A stretch of DNA of 64,000 nt from NCBI RefSeq assembly GCF_027942295.1, contig NZ_CP101416.1, forward strand, positions 3,272,501 to 3,336,500. The letters run 5' to 3'. Below, in pieces: positions 37,810-47,585 of this stretch. Position numbers and translations under genes: made by a program. The notes beneath the pieces are model-generated. The model had not been told where the DNA came from, made no database searches, and saw only the letters and a program-made list of their open reading frames with translations. Every line of letters starts with the position of its first letter. Within the stretch, counting starts at the first letter, position 1. Source of the DNA: Pseudanabaena sp. Chao 1811. GTDB taxonomy: Bacteria > Cyanobacteriota > Cyanobacteriia > Pseudanabaenales > Pseudanabaenaceae.

Positions 37810-37848
37810 AATTTTTTGTGGCACGGCGAAGCCGCGCCACAAAAAATT
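37810..37848. repeat. Palindrome, GAA triloop
   Basis: 18-bp arms with one mismatch, starting AATTTTTTGTGGCACGGC, around GAA, 15 bases after the mdh stop. The arm AATTTTTxGTGGxxCGGC is close to that of the palindrome at 26484. Confidence 0.88.
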
Positions 37849-37960
37849 TGGTTGCTTTATCCCTAATTTTACATTTTAAAGAAAATTTGAATAATTAGCG
37901 ATCGCGGTATCATTGAGAAAGCTACTAAATGAATTGTCAGTCCATCCTCCAACACCAACC

Positions 37961-39880
37961 ATGACCAGTGCTGAAGCAATCCTTGCAGGGCGATATAAAA
38001 TTGTAAAACCACTTGGTGGCGGCGGTTTTGGGCAGACATTTTTGGCTATAGATTTACAACTCCCCAATCAACCCAAATGTGTAGTTAAACAATTCAAGCC
38101 ACAGTTTCAGAAACCACAGGAATTAGGGGTTGCGAAGCGACTATTTGATAATGAAGCTAAGACTTTGCATGATTTGGGAGTACATGATCAGATTCCGCGA
38201 TTATTTGCTCACTTTGAGCAAAATGGTGAATTTTATTTAGTCCAAGAGTTTATCGAAGGTCAGACTTTAGATCGTGAAATTATTGCTGGGCAACAATGGT
38301 CTCAGCAAAAATTGATTTCTGGTTTGCGAGATATTTTGAGAGTGCTAGCTTTTGTGCATAGCTGCCAAGTAATTCATCGGGATATCAAACCAACTAACTT
38401 AATTCGTCGCCAAAGCGATCGCAAAATCGTACTGATTGACTTTGGTGCAGTCAAGGCTTTAGGTACAGATTCGTTTGAACACCTGATGGAAGACGACAAT
38501 CAAACTCGCAGTGTTGTGGTTGGTTCCCTAGTTTATATGCCCAATGAACAACTAGCAGGACATCCAAGGTTTTGTAGTGATGTCTACGCCTTGGGGCTAA
38601 TGTGCTTACAGGCTTTTACGGGTTTGACCTTTAAGGAACTCCCCAAAGATTCTCAAACTAATGAATATAGTTGTGCTTTAGCTGCTGCCAAAGCTAAAGT
38701 GAAAATCCATCCCAGTCTAGCCGCAATTATTGACAAAATGGTGCGTTATGACTATCGCCAACGCTTTATAGATGCAACTGAAACTTTACAAACTTTAGAG
38801 CGATTACTCAGCAATTCCAATGCTATTACTACGGTTTCTTCTCAGCCACCACCACAGCAGCAACAACTACAATTAGAAGAACCCGAAGGTCAAGTAGAAT
38901 TAGGCTCCCGTTTTTATATTCAGCGCCCACCCATTGAAAAAGATAGTTGTGAAACGATTCTCAGACCTGGTTCTCTAATTCGGATTAAAGCTCCACGCCA
39001 GATGGGGAAATCATCTTTACTATTAAGAACTCTTGCTTATGCTAAATATAAAGGTAATCAAGTTGCCCATCTATATTTTCAGGAAGCAGATAGTGATGTG
39101 TTCAGTGAACTTGACTCTTTTTTGCAGTGGTTCTGTGCCAGTATCGCTTCTGAACTGAATCTAGAAGATAATTTAGAGCAATATTGGCAAGGGGTCTTAG
39201 GTAGCAAAAACAAATGTACTAAGTATTTTCAACGCTATTTGCTGACAGTTACCGAGGTGCCTTTAGTATTGGGTCTGGATGAAGTCGATTTGATTTTCCA
39301 ATATCCCAAAATTGCCTCTGATTTTTTTGGATTGCTGCGAGCTTGGCATGAAAAGGCAAAAAATGAGGATATTTGGAAAAAACTAAGATTAGTAATTGTG
39401 CATTCTAAAGAAGTTTATATACCTTTAAATATTAATCAATCTCCATTTAATGTTGGTTTACCGATCGAATTACCTGAATTAACAGGTGGTCAAATTGCGG
39501 AATTGGTGACTCGCCACCAACTCAACTGGCAGCCCTCTGAGGTGGAGCAGTTGCTATCGCTCACAGGTGGACATCCCTATCTAGTCAGACAGGCTCTCTA
39601 TCAAATTGCCCGTGGTCGGATTAGTTTAGAGAAGTTACTTCAATTAGCTCCTACCGAAGAAGGCATTTATAGTGATCATCTGCGTCGTCAATTAAGCTAT
39701 TTAAAAGAAGATCTAGAAATGATGGAAGCTTTTAAAAATTTGGTATCTTGCGATCGCCCTTTACACTTGGAGAGTCATTTAGCATTTAAGCTCCGCAGCA
39801 TTGGCTTGGTGAAATTTCAGGGAAATCTGGTCATGCCTATGTGCAGCCTCTATTATCAATATTTTCGAGAATGTATTTAG
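37961..39880 (+). CDS. Ser/Thr protein kinase fused to AAA-like NTPase
   Basis: A 639-residue protein from ATG (MTSAEAILAGRYKIV). Residues 10-275 are a Hanks-type kinase: glycine loop GGGGFGQTF, Lys in CVVKQF, catalytic VIHRDIKPTN and LIDFGAVKAL. A Gln/Pro-rich linker follows at about 290-310. Residues 320-610 are an AAA-like domain of the AAA_35 class: Walker [11 protein letters not shown] and Walker B LGLDEVDLIFQ. The kinase may phosphorylate the next gene product, which shares this AAA-like domain, but that is inference. No transmembrane helix is seen. Confidence 0.93.
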   Translation: MTSAEAILAGRYKIVKPLGGGGFGQTFLAIDLQLPNQPKCVVKQFKPQFQKPQELGVAKRLFDNEAKTLHDLGVHDQIPRLFAHFEQNGEFYLVQEFIEGQTLDREIIAGQQWSQQKLISGLRDILRVLAFVHSCQVIHRDIKPTNLIRRQSDRKIVLIDFGAVKALGTDSFEHLMEDDNQTRSVVVGSLVYMPNEQLAGHPRFCSDVYALGLMCLQAFTGLTFKELPKDSQTNEYSCALAAAKAKVKIHPSLAAIIDKMVRYDYRQRFIDATETLQTLERLLSNSNAITTVSSQPPPQQQQLQLEEPEGQVELGSRFYIQRPPIEKDSCETILRPGSLIRIKAPRQMGKSSLLLRTLAYAKYKGNQVAHLYFQEADSDVFSELDSFLQWFCASIASELNLEDNLEQYWQGVLGSKNKCTKYFQRYLLTVTEVPLVLGLDEVDLIFQYPKIASDFFGLLRAWHEKAKNEDIWKKLRLVIVHSKEVYIPLNINQSPFNVGLPIELPELTGGQIAELVTRHQLNWQPSEVEQLLSLTGGHPYLVRQALYQIARGRISLEKLLQLAPTEEGIYSDHLRRQLSYLKEDLEMMEAFKNLVSCDRPLHLESHLAFKLRSIGLVKFQGNLVMPMCSLYYQYFRECI

Positions 39881-39884
39881 AAAA

Positions 39885-39982
39885 GTAAGTAGCTCAGCTA
39901 ACCAAACCCATATTGTTGAGATGCCTACATAGCTAGCGGCACAACAATATAGGTTTTAGGTTTACTTATGCTTAACTACTTA
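39885..39982. repeat. Bordered palindrome element (TAAGTAGCT family)
   Basis: Left end TAAGTAGCTCAGCTAACCAA and right end TTTACTTATGCTTAACTACTTA are imperfect inverted repeats related to the elements at 21801 and 45459. Inner arms CATATTGTT and AACAATAT flank a 25-base unpaired centre. It lies a few bases after the kinase stop. Confidence 0.65.
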
Positions 39983-40006
39983 TATGAAATATATTTCTCT
40001 AAATAG

Positions 40007-40120
40007 ATAGCTATAGTCAGTAATGTTAAGAAAAACACACAACCCAATCGAGAGTTGCGGTGCGAAGCACCGCAACTCTCGATTGGGTTTCATATCCTGA
40101 CTTAAGTGGCTACAGCTATA
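40007..40120. repeat. Bordered palindrome element (TATAGCTGT family)
   Basis: Left end ATAGCTATAGTCAGTAATG, right end CTGACTTAAGTGGCTACAGC then TATA. The core hairpin 40041-40089 has 23-bp perfect arms starting AACCCAATCGAGAGTTGCGG around GAA. It lies between the kinase gene and the WD40 gene. Confidence 0.8.
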
Positions 40121-40176
40121 TTTGGAAATTTAAAAAATTGAGCATGTCTAGCGCAAACTGCTGTACATCATAAGCA

Positions 40177-43100
40177 ATGATGAGCCTAGAAAGAAACACA
40201 ACTTATCTCTATCAAGTTGGCGGTAGTCTATCTATAGATGCACCTACCTATGTGGAAAGACAGGCTGATAAAGATCTCTATGAAAGCTTGAAGGCAGGAG
40301 AATTTTGTTATGTCCTCAATTCTCGCCAGATGGGTAAGTCTAGTTTACGTGTTCGCACAATGCAGCGTTTGCAGAAGGAAAACTATACCTGTGCTGCGAT
40401 CGATATTACAGCGATCGGCACATCAGACATTAATCCTGAACAATGGTATGCAGGTCTGATTGATAGTATCGTCAGTAGCCTCGATTTATACGATAGCTTT
40501 GATTTGGAAGAGTGGTGGGAGCGCAACCGATTACTATCTCCCGTGCAGCGTTTTGGTAAATTCCTTGATGAAGGTCTACTCAAAAAAATCGCTACCCCAA
40601 TTATTCTGTTCGTTGACGAAATTGATAGTATTCTCAGTTTAAATTTTCCCGTTGATGATTTTTTTGCTTTAATTCGCGAAGCATTTAATCGACGCGCCGA
40701 TCGCATTGCCTATAATCGGTTAACCTTTGCCCTATTTGGGGTAGCGACACCTGCGGATCTTATTCGTGATAAGCAACGTACTCCTTTCAATATTGGTCGA
40801 GCGATCGAACTAAAAGGCTTTCAGTTAAAGGAAACTAAGCCCCTAATGCGTGGCTTGCTATCGAAGTCCACTAACCCTGTGGCGCTCCTGAAAGCAATTA
40901 TTGCCTATACAGGAGGGCAACCCTTTCTCACTCAAAAAATTTGCCAACTAATCATTAATTCTCCAGATCCGATTCCTGTGCAGCATGAACTCGTCTGGGT
41001 AAATAATTTGGTGCGATCGCAATTAGTCTCTAATTGGGAAATCCACGATCAGCCTGAACACTTCAAAACCATCCGCGATCGCATTCTTTGGAGTAGCGAA
41101 AATCGTCAAGGGAAATTGCTTGGTCTCTATCAACAGATTTTAACTTCTGAACCATCTTTAAAAAAAAATTTAGAGGGTGGCATTATTGCCGATGATAGTC
41201 CCGAACAAACAGAATTACGAATCACAGGATTAGTCGTCAAACGGGGTGGGAAATTAAGGGTTTACAATCCCATTTATGCAGCTATCTTTAATCAAACTTG
41301 GGTAAATCAAGCTCTCGCTAATTTGCGTCCCTACGGTGAATCATTCAAGGCTTGGATGGATTCTGATTACAAAGATGAATCTCGATTGCTACGTGGGCAA
41401 GCTCTACAGGATGCACTGGCATGGGCATCTGACAAAAATCTAAGCAACTATGACTATCATTTCTTTTCAGCTAGTCAAGATCTCGAAAAACGGGAAGTGG
41501 AAATAGCTCTTGTTGCCCAAGCTGAAGCTAATCAAATCCTGTCTGCGGCGAAATTAAGACTAGAGGAAACCTTAGTAGCAGAGAAAGAAGCCAAAATTCG
41601 ATTAGTGGAAATGCAGCAACGATTGCAAGCGAGTTTAACCGAAGCAGAAGTCGTTCTCAAAAGTGCCTCGGCAAAAGCGACATTTATTCTCAATCAGCAA
41701 TTTGAGTCTCTATTAGAGTCACTGGAAGCTGCTAAAAAATTACAAGAATTAGAAACTTCCATATCTCAACAAGTAAGCTTGCGAATGCACGGGATTGCCG
41801 CACTACATCAAGCAGTCTACAATGTGCAGGAGTATAACTATATTGCCGCCCATTTAGATATTGTCACCTGTATCGCTATTCAAGATAGCGATCGCTTGAT
41901 TGCTTCAGGAAGTAGCGATCGCACGATCAAGATTTGGGACACTAAAGGAAATTTGCAACAAACCCTTGTTGGTCATACCAATTGGATTACGAGTCTTAGT
42001 TTCAGTAACGATGGTCAATATCTAGTTTCCGCTAGTCGTGATGGCACAATCAGACTTTGGAAACTTGACCGTTCCAAAAAATTCTATTTAGAACGCCCAG
42101 TTAAAGTTATTAAAGATCATCAAGCCCCTGTTTTAGCAGTCAAATTTAGCCCCACATCTTCCATTTTTGCATCCTGCGGCGAAGATGCAAAGGTTAGACT
42201 ATGGCTGAATGATGGCAGACCTTTCAATACCTTTGGCAGTGGACATCACAAATGGATTACCTGTCTGTGTTTTAGTCCCGATGGTGAACGAATTATTACA
42301 GGCAGTGCTGATCGTACCTTAATTATCTGGAATATTGATGGAACTTTGATCAGAAATATTAAAGCCCATGATAGCTTCATCGAAGATGTTGCTATTTCTC
42401 CATCAGGTAGGATCATTGCTTCTGTAAGTCGTGGTCGTGATATCAAACTTTGGAATATGGAAGGAAATCTACTTGCAGTTTTAGAAGGGCATACCGATAA
42501 AGTTTTGGGAGTACGGTTTCATCCGAAGGGGCAAACTCTTGCTTCTATCAGCAGCGATCGCACTATTAAAGTTTGGGACATTAAAGGGAATTTACTCAAA
42601 ACTCTATATGGGCATAAAGGTGGTATCTATAGCATTGTTTTTAATGTCAATGGCAGCAAGATGATTACAGGCAGCCAAGATACGACTATTAAGTTTTGGC
42701 ATACTGAGGGCAACACGAATACTCAGTTAGTTGGGCATGTAGACGAGATTAATTGCATTGCTTTTAGTCCCGATGGTCGATTTATTGCCGCATCTAGTAG
42801 CGATTGCACCATCAAAATTTGGTTTGCTAATTCTGCAAAATTAATCACGTCCTTAGAAGGTTATAAAGAGAGCGTAAATAGTATTTGTTTTAGTCCAAAC
42901 AATCGCTTCCTCTTGTCAGTTAGTAGCGATCGCGCCATTAAGGTTTGGAATTCTCAAGGGAGATTACTTAAAACGATTTATAACGAACATGAGGCTGCTA
43001 TTTACAGTGTTGCCTACCGTATTGATGGAGAATTGTTTGCCTCCGCAAGTGGTGATTGCACAGTCAAATTATGGAATAAAAATGGGGAATGGGTTCATAC

Positions 43101-43644
43101 ATTAGTTGGTCATGCTAATGCTGTTTATCAGGTCTGTTTTAGTCGTGATGGTAATATGATCGCCACAGCCAGCCAAGACAAAACCGTAAAAATCTGGCAT
43201 TGGGATGGCACTCTATTAGATACCTTTGTGGGGCATACGGGAGAAGTCTATAGTGTGTGTTTTAGTCCTGACAATAAAACCGTAGCTAGTAGTAGTAAAG
43301 ATGGTAGCGTCAAGCTATGGAATCTCGAAGGTAAATTATTGAGAACACTCAATGAACATAGTGCGGAAGTAAGGAGTATTTGCTTTAGTCCTGATGGTAA
43401 TACCCTAGCCTCAGGTGGTAGTGATGGCTTAGTTAAAATATGGAGTATAGATGGGAAGGAACTCTTGACTTTGCAAGGACATCAATCATCGGTCAAAACT
43501 GTTTGCTTTAGTCCCGATGGTAATACCCTTGCATCAGGTAGTGTTAATGGGCGCATCATATTATGGGATTTTAATTTAGAGCATCTTTTACAATTAGGAA
43601 ATAATTGGATTCAGGAATATTTGGAAACCCATGAGGTTGCATAG
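40177..43644 (+). CDS. AAA-like NTPase with 14 WD40 repeats (STAND-like)
   Basis: An 1155-residue protein. Residues 15-330 are an AAA-like (AAA_35) domain: Walker [11 protein letters not shown], Walker [12 protein letters not shown] and [10 protein letters not shown] conserved helical part follows to about 430, then a coiled coil (430-545, Ala/Glu/Leu-rich). Residues 560-1140 hold 14 WD40 repeats by my count, each ending (I/V)K(I/L)W, enough for two seven-blade propellers. This architecture resembles STAND sensors in which propellers gate the NTPase. No effector domain (TIR, nuclease, protease) is seen. It follows the kinase-AAA gene by 296 bases. Confidence 0.92.
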   Translation: MMSLERNTTYLYQVGGSLSIDAPTYVERQADKDLYESLKAGEFCYVLNSRQMGKSSLRVRTMQRLQKENYTCAAIDITAIGTSDINPEQWYAGLIDSIVSSLDLYDSFDLEEWWERNRLLSPVQRFGKFLDEGLLKKIATPIILFVDEIDSILSLNFPVDDFFALIREAFNRRADRIAYNRLTFALFGVATPADLIRDKQRTPFNIGRAIELKGFQLKETKPLMRGLLSKSTNPVALLKAIIAYTGGQPFLTQKICQLIINSPDPIPVQHELVWVNNLVRSQLVSNWEIHDQPEHFKTIRDRILWSSENRQGKLLGLYQQILTSEPSLKKNLEGGIIADDSPEQTELRITGLVVKRGGKLRVYNPIYAAIFNQTWVNQALANLRPYGESFKAWMDSDYKDESRLLRGQALQDALAWASDKNLSNYDYHFFSASQDLEKREVEIALVAQAEANQILSAAKLRLEETLVAEKEAKIRLVEMQQRLQASLTEAEVVLKSASAKATFILNQQFESLLESLEAAKKLQELETSISQQVSLRMHGIAALHQAVYNVQEYNYIAAHLDIVTCIAIQDSDRLIASGSSDRTIKIWDTKGNLQQTLVGHTNWITSLSFSNDGQYLVSASRDGTIRLWKLDRSKKFYLERPVKVIKDHQAPVLAVKFSPTSSIFASCGEDAKVRLWLNDGRPFNTFGSGHHKWITCLCFSPDGERIITGSADRTLIIWNIDGTLIRNIKAHDSFIEDVAISPSGRIIASVSRGRDIKLWNMEGNLLAVLEGHTDKVLGVRFHPKGQTLASISSDRTIKVWDIKGNLLKTLYGHKGGIYSIVFNVNGSKMITGSQDTTIKFWHTEGNTNTQLVGHVDEINCIAFSPDGRFIAASSSDCTIKIWFANSAKLITSLEGYKESVNSICFSPNNRFLLSVSSDRAIKVWNSQGRLLKTIYNEHEAAIYSVAYRIDGELFASASGDCTVKLWNKNGEWVHTLVGHANAVYQVCFSRDGNMIATASQDKTVKIWHWDGTLLDTFVGHTGEVYSVCFSPDNKTVASSSKDGSVKLWNLEGKLLRTLNEHSAEVRSICFSPDGNTLASGGSDGLVKIWSIDGKELLTLQGHQSSVKTVCFSPDGNTLASGSVNGRIILWDFNLEHLLQLGNNWIQEYLETHEVA

Positions 43645-43703
43645 CCATAGACCAAAAAAAATTAGCGGCGCGAAGCGCCGCTAATTTTTTTGGTCTATGG
43701 CTA
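43642..43703. repeat. Long palindrome overlapping a stop codon, GAA triloop
   Basis: Arms of 29-30 bp starting TAGCCATAGACC, with an 8-A run matched by 7 T, around GAA. The WD40 gene stop codon TAG forms the first three bases. Probable terminator. Confidence 0.88.
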
Positions 43704-43719
43704 TATAGCGATTAGAGGA

Positions 43720-43748
43720 TTGTGACCCCGCCCTCGGTGGGGTCACAA
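43720..43748. repeat. GC-rich hairpin
   Basis: Arms TTGTGACCCC and GGGGTCACAA with a 9-base loop, 16 bases after the preceding palindrome. Confidence 0.7.
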
Positions 43749-43833
43749 TTATATATTTTCTAGGTATTATGATGTAATTAGCACTTGTAATGACTATGGT
43801 GCTGCGATCAAACTAAACTTACTTAAAATTGCT

Positions 43834-44262
43834 ATGGTTAATTCTAGTTCTGAGCAATTACCTGACCATTCCAGCCAAATCATCACAGTTCGTCCTGACA
43901 GTGAAACCGCCACTCTACAAAAGCTGCCCTATTTTGTTGGTATATCTGGCACTACTGCGGGTGCAAAGGGAATTTCGATGAATCTGGTGATCATTCCCGC
44001 AGGAGGTAAAGCGGAGCCTCATTTTCATCGGGACTATGAAACTGCAATTTATCTAGTCAAGGGAAGGGTAGAAACTCGCTATGGAAAGGGTTTAAGCCAA
44101 TCAGTAATTAATGAAGCTGGTGATTTTATCTTCATTCCCGCAGGTGTGCCGCATCAGCCCTATAACCTCAGTGATACCGAAGCAGCCCATGCGATCGTGT
44201 CCCGCAATGATCCCAATGAACAAGAAAATGTAGTTCTCTACGATCCAAGTGTTTATAGTTAA
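43834..44262 (+). CDS. Cupin-domain protein
   Basis: A 142-residue single-domain cupin. Metal-binding motif 1 is PAGGKAEPHFHRDYETAIYL (Gly, His, His and Glu present) and motif 2 is FIFIPAGVPHQPYN with the third His. Such small cupins are isomerases, oxygenases or simple binding proteins; substrate cannot be told. Length and ATG start are normal. It is a single gene between the WD40 gene and convergent surE. Confidence 0.9.
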   Translation: MVNSSSEQLPDHSSQIITVRPDSETATLQKLPYFVGISGTTAGAKGISMNLVIIPAGGKAEPHFHRDYETAIYLVKGRVETRYGKGLSQSVINEAGDFIFIPAGVPHQPYNLSDTEAAHAIVSRNDPNEQENVVLYDPSVYS

Positions 44263-44288
44263 TTGTAAGAGAAAGAATTACAGATTTC

Positions 44289-44993
44289 CTAAACCCCCAT
44301 TTGTGTAACTGCAATTTTTCCAGAGAAGCAGACATCGACATCGGTATTGGGAGCGCGATCGCGGAGATTGTAACGACCCGCATAGGTTACGCGATCGCCA
44401 TCGACTTTAAACCCTAATGGCAACGGCTGACTCGACTTTTCGCAAAATACAATTTCAGGAATGGGATCAAGCTCTGCCATCTCTAGATGGGGCAAATTCA
44501 CATTCCAATAGGACTGCGGCGGAAGTTGAATTTCTAACAAGTGCTTAATTACCCTAGCGGAAGTCTCGGCTGCCCAAGTCCAGTCAAACTCTCTACGCCG
44601 ATCGCGATAATGGGAAATAGCGATCGCAGGAATATTATGAAAAGCTGCCTCGCGTACCGCCGCCACTGTCCCCGACATATAGACATCTACGCCCATATTG
44701 CCACCATGATTTATGCCTGATAGCACCAATTTCACATCGCTATATAAATGTGCGATCGCTACACGCACACAGTCCGCAGGCGATCCATCAATGGCATAGG
44801 TATGTTCCCCCAGTTCTTCCCTTGGCTGAATTGCGATCGGGGCATGGGTAGTGACTTGATGACCACAGCCTGAATATTGACGTATCGGAGCAGCGATCGC
44901 CCCCTTAGTTCCAAATACTAATTCTGTAGCTTTTTGCAAAGACCAAATTCCCTCTGCATCGATACCATCATCATTAGTCAAAACAATGGTCAT
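44289..44993 (-). CDS. surE: 5'-nucleotidase SurE
   Basis: A 234-residue protein from the ATG giving MTIVLTNDDGIDAEG; a TTG 45 bases upstream would add a non-conserved leader. SurE signatures: the metal site TNDDGID, Ser and Asn in SGINHGGNMG, and YMSGTVAAVREA. SurE hydrolyses nucleoside monophosphates and short polyphosphate in a metal-dependent way and helps survival in stationary phase. It ends 26 bases from the cupin stop, so the two converge. ndhO lies 68 bases upstream in the same direction. Confidence 0.92.
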   Translation of the reverse strand: MTIVLTNDDGIDAEGIWSLQKATELVFGTKGAIAAPIRQYSGCGHQVTTHAPIAIQPREELGEHTYAIDGSPADCVRVAIAHLYSDVKLVLSGINHGGNMGVDVYMSGTVAAVREAAFHNIPAIAISHYRDRRREFDWTWAAETSARVIKHLLEIQLPPQSYWNVNLPHLEMAELDPIPEIVFCEKSSQPLPLGFKVDGDRVTYAGRYNLRDRAPNTDVDVCFSGKIAVTQMGV

Positions 44994-45061
44994 GAATTTA
45001 TTAATCTCTATGATTTCATTCGCAATCAAAAAGCTCACCCTAATGGTGAGCTTTCTATAAA

Positions 45062-45280
45062 CTATGCTGCTTGTTCTTCTAATTGATCCTTATGGAGCCA
45101 AATTACAGGGGTTGGTACTTTACCAAACTTGACTTGGACATAATCACCACGAAACTCCAATACTTCGCCCCATGTCTCAAAGATATAGGAAGACCAGCGC
45201 GTATCATTAGCCGTAGCTTCAATGCTATTTTCGAGCTTCTCGCGGATTGCGCGAACGAGTGTACCTTTCTTTAGTGCCAT
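45062..45280 (-). CDS. ndhO: NADH dehydrogenase-like complex subunit NdhO
   Basis: A 72-residue protein matching NdhO. The start [18 protein letters not shown] and the C-terminal part [20 protein letters not shown] are conserved. NdhO is a small peripheral subunit of the photosynthetic NDH-1 complex on the thylakoid, reported to restrain cyclic electron flow by hindering assembly with NdhI and NdhS. Found only in oxygenic phototrophs, so it supports the cyanobacterial assignment. ATG start. Confidence 0.93.
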   Translation of the reverse strand: MALKKGTLVRAIREKLENSIEATANDTRWSSYIFETWGEVLEFRGDYVQVKFGKVPTPVIWLHKDQLEEQAA

Positions 45281-45387
45281 AGGATTTAATACAACAAATT
45301 ATTAAGAAATTAAAACTGCTAATAGGTATTGTATAGCAATCTGATGGGAGAGGTATAGTTGCCGTCGCTTGTATCAATACAAAATAG

Positions 45388-45422
45388 AAGAGAATGGCGG
45401 CGCGAAAAGCCGCTATTCTCTT
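45388..45422. repeat. Palindrome, 7-base loop
   Basis: 14-bp arms with one mismatch, starting AAGAGAATGGCGGC, around GCGAAAA. A slightly decayed member of the GC-core palindromes. Confidence 0.8.
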
Positions 45423-45458
45423 CTTGGGTTTTGGTGAGTGTCTTTGCAAGATGGACTG

Positions 45459-45540
45459 AATCACTAAGTATCTAGGCGTAAATGAATAACCTCGCCGCTT
45501 GCGGCGGGGTTATTCATTTACGCCTAGATACTTAGTGATT
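45459..45540. repeat. 82-base near-perfect palindrome (TACTAAGTAGCT family)
   Basis: 40-bp arms with one mismatch and a two-base centre, starting AATCACTAAGTATCTAGGCG. The outer arm matches the border motif of the element at 21801. It ends one base before the phosphate transporter stop codon and is the longest stem in the window. Confidence 0.93.
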
Positions 45541-45541
45541 C

Positions 45542-47005
45542 CTAAATGTTAATCATAAATAAAAGTATTGTGTAGGTCAAAAATCCTAACAAGATACAGC
45601 TTGGTAAAGTTAACAGCCAAGCTAACAACAAATTTCTTAAAGTGTCGAACTGTAAACCAGAACGATTTGCAACCATCGAGCCAGCAATACCAGAAGAGAG
45701 AATATGTGTAGTACTCACAGGTAGTCCGAAATAATCAGCAACACTAATTGTCGTCATCGTGATTAGCTCGGCGGAAGCTCCTTGAGCGTAATTCAGATGC
45801 TCTTTACCTATTTTCTCGCCTACGGTAACGACAACTCGCTTCCAGCCAATCATTGTCCCTAAACCGAGAGCCAGAGCGATTGTGATTTTGATCCAATAGG
45901 GAATAAATTTGGTGAGATGATCCAATTGATTGCGATAGTTAGTAATTATTTCTGGATGTTCAAAATTAGCTAATAGTTGTTGTTTTTCTAGTTTGGTAAT
46001 AGTACTAGCGACAAGATAAATATCATCTCTAACTTGGTGGCGATCGCTTGCAGCAATATCCATCAAATTATTATTAGCCGATAACTTCTCAGCAATGATT
46101 TGACTCTCAACAACCAGCGATCGCCAAATATTTTCATTCACCTGTCCCTGTGGTTTGAGAAACTGACTAAGTTCATCACGACTGTTAATCAAAGATATAT
46201 CTTGATTAGTATTAGCAATAAATTGCGAAGATAAAATGGGAATTGCAGAATTTGATGAGGCGACTAATTGCGCGATCGCTTGAGGACTCGTATTTAAATT
46301 TAAAGAAAAAACGCTGGGTAAAATCGCAACCAAAATTAGCATCATTAAACCCATTCCTTTCTGCCCATCATTAGATCCGTGAGCAAAACTCACACCCGAA
46401 CAGGTCAAAATCAACACAGCACGAATCCATAGCGAAGGAACATTCTCTTCTGGAGCCGTATAAAGTTCCTCTTGGCGGATTAAATGTTTGGCAAGTAGAA
46501 ATAGAATTGCTGCGCCGCAAAATCCTAGCAATGGCGAAATTACCAGCGAAATCAAGATTTCCTGCATCTTCAGCCAATTAACGCCATCCCACCAATAACT
46601 ATTTGTCGAAGAGAAAGAATTTATTACAGAATTAGCAATCCCAATTCCAGTAATTGAACCAATTAATGTATGGGTGCTGGATACAGGCAATCCCAAATAC
46701 CAAGTTCCTAAATTCCAGATAATTGCCGAGAGGAGTAAAGCGATCGCCATTACTAAACTCTGTGATGACGAGCTATTCACCACCAGATCTACAGGCAACA
46801 GGGCAATAATCGCAAATGCAACTGTCCCGCTAGAAGTCAAGACTCCTAGCAAATTAAAAATTCCCGATAGAACAACTGCATATGTAGGCTTGAGCGTATT
46901 TGTATAAATAACGGTAGCCACAGCATTAGCTGTGTCATGAAATCCATTCACAAACTCAAAGCCAATGACTAAAGTGATCGCTAAACCAAAAAATAGATAT
47001 TCCAT
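45542..47005 (-). CDS. pitA: PiT-family inorganic phosphate transporter
   Basis: A 487-residue membrane protein. Two PHO-4 signature regions are seen: GFEFVNGFHDTANAVATV near the N-terminus and, in the second half, FGLPVSTTHILSSGIAGSM; the first half also has LPVSSTHTLIGSITG and SFAHGSNDGQKGMG. A hydrophilic central loop of about 120 residues (240-360) separates the halves. PiT proteins take up phosphate (as metal-phosphate) with protons or sodium. No Pho box could be assigned. The stop lies against the 82-base palindrome. Confidence 0.92.
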   Translation of the reverse strand: MEYLFFGLAITLVIGFEFVNGFHDTANAVATVIYTNTLKPTYAVVLSGIFNLLGVLTSSGTVAFAIIALLPVDLVVNSSSSQSLVMAIALLLSAIIWNLGTWYLGLPVSSTHTLIGSITGIGIANSVINSFSSTNSYWWDGVNWLKMQEILISLVISPLLGFCGAAILFLLAKHLIRQEELYTAPEENVPSLWIRAVLILTCSGVSFAHGSNDGQKGMGLMMLILVAILPSVFSLNLNTSPQAIAQLVASSNSAIPILSSQFIANTNQDISLINSRDELSQFLKPQGQVNENIWRSLVVESQIIAEKLSANNNLMDIAASDRHQVRDDIYLVASTITKLEKQQLLANFEHPEIITNYRNQLDHLTKFIPYWIKITIALALGLGTMIGWKRVVVTVGEKIGKEHLNYAQGASAELITMTTISVADYFGLPVSTTHILSSGIAGSMVANRSGLQFDTLRNLLLAWLLTLPSCILLGFLTYTILLFMINI

Positions 47006-47039
47006 CTGCCTATTTTAAAACCTGTGCTTTGCACAGATT

Positions 47040-47585
47040 TTAGTCTTCTGGTCTTGCCATTGAGCGCCACCAACGGCTAAGCGGGAAATAAATCACTGGC
47101 GACCATAAGCTACTTAAAATTGCGGAACTTAGGGCAATTCTTTGTTGCAAAATCCATACATTATCTATTTTTGCACCCATCATGGTTAGCTGAACGGCGT
47201 GCATTGTCTCCACAATTACCGCCATCCCAAACACAATTAAGGCGATCGAAATAAAATCTTCCTGTACATATCGCTGTTTTTGCAAGAGTGATGTGATCCC
47301 GCCAGCGATCGCTAGTCCTAAAACATGGGTCGGTGCAACGCGCACATCCGCAAAGGTCATCGCATCCTGTACCATACCCAGCGCAATACCAACCATCACC
47401 GATAAAAAAACAGGACGATTCACACTCCAAGCTACCAACCAGATCAATAACCAGTTAGGCGCAATTCCCATCAAAGTCATCCCCGGAAATCGGGTATACA
47501 TCGCTAAGATACATGCCAATAGTGAACCAAGGGTTACCCCCCAGTTTAAGAGCTTTTTGGATAAGGAAGTATTGCGATCGAGCAT
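47040..47585 (-). CDS. mreD: Rod-shape-determining protein MreD
   Basis: A 181-residue protein with about five hydrophobic helices, the normal form of MreD. Segments such as APNWLLIWLVAWSV and GMVQDAMTF fit the family. MreD links MreC to the elongasome in the inner membrane. The ATG lies directly next to the MreC stop with no spacer, so the pair is translated together. Last gene of mreB-mreC-mreD. Confidence 0.9.
   Translation of the reverse strand: MLDRNTSLSKKLLNWGVTLGSLLACILAMYTRFPGMTLMGIAPNWLLIWLVAWSVNRPVFLSVMVGIALGMVQDAMTFADVRVAPTHVLGLAIAGGITSLLQKQRYVQEDFISIALIVFGMAVIVETMHAVQLTMMGAKIDNVWILQQRIALSSAILSSLWSPVIYFPLSRWWRSMARPED

Noticed and set aside
41860-43600. Regular repeats of about 120 bases
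   Set aside because: They are the coding sequence of the WD40 repeats.
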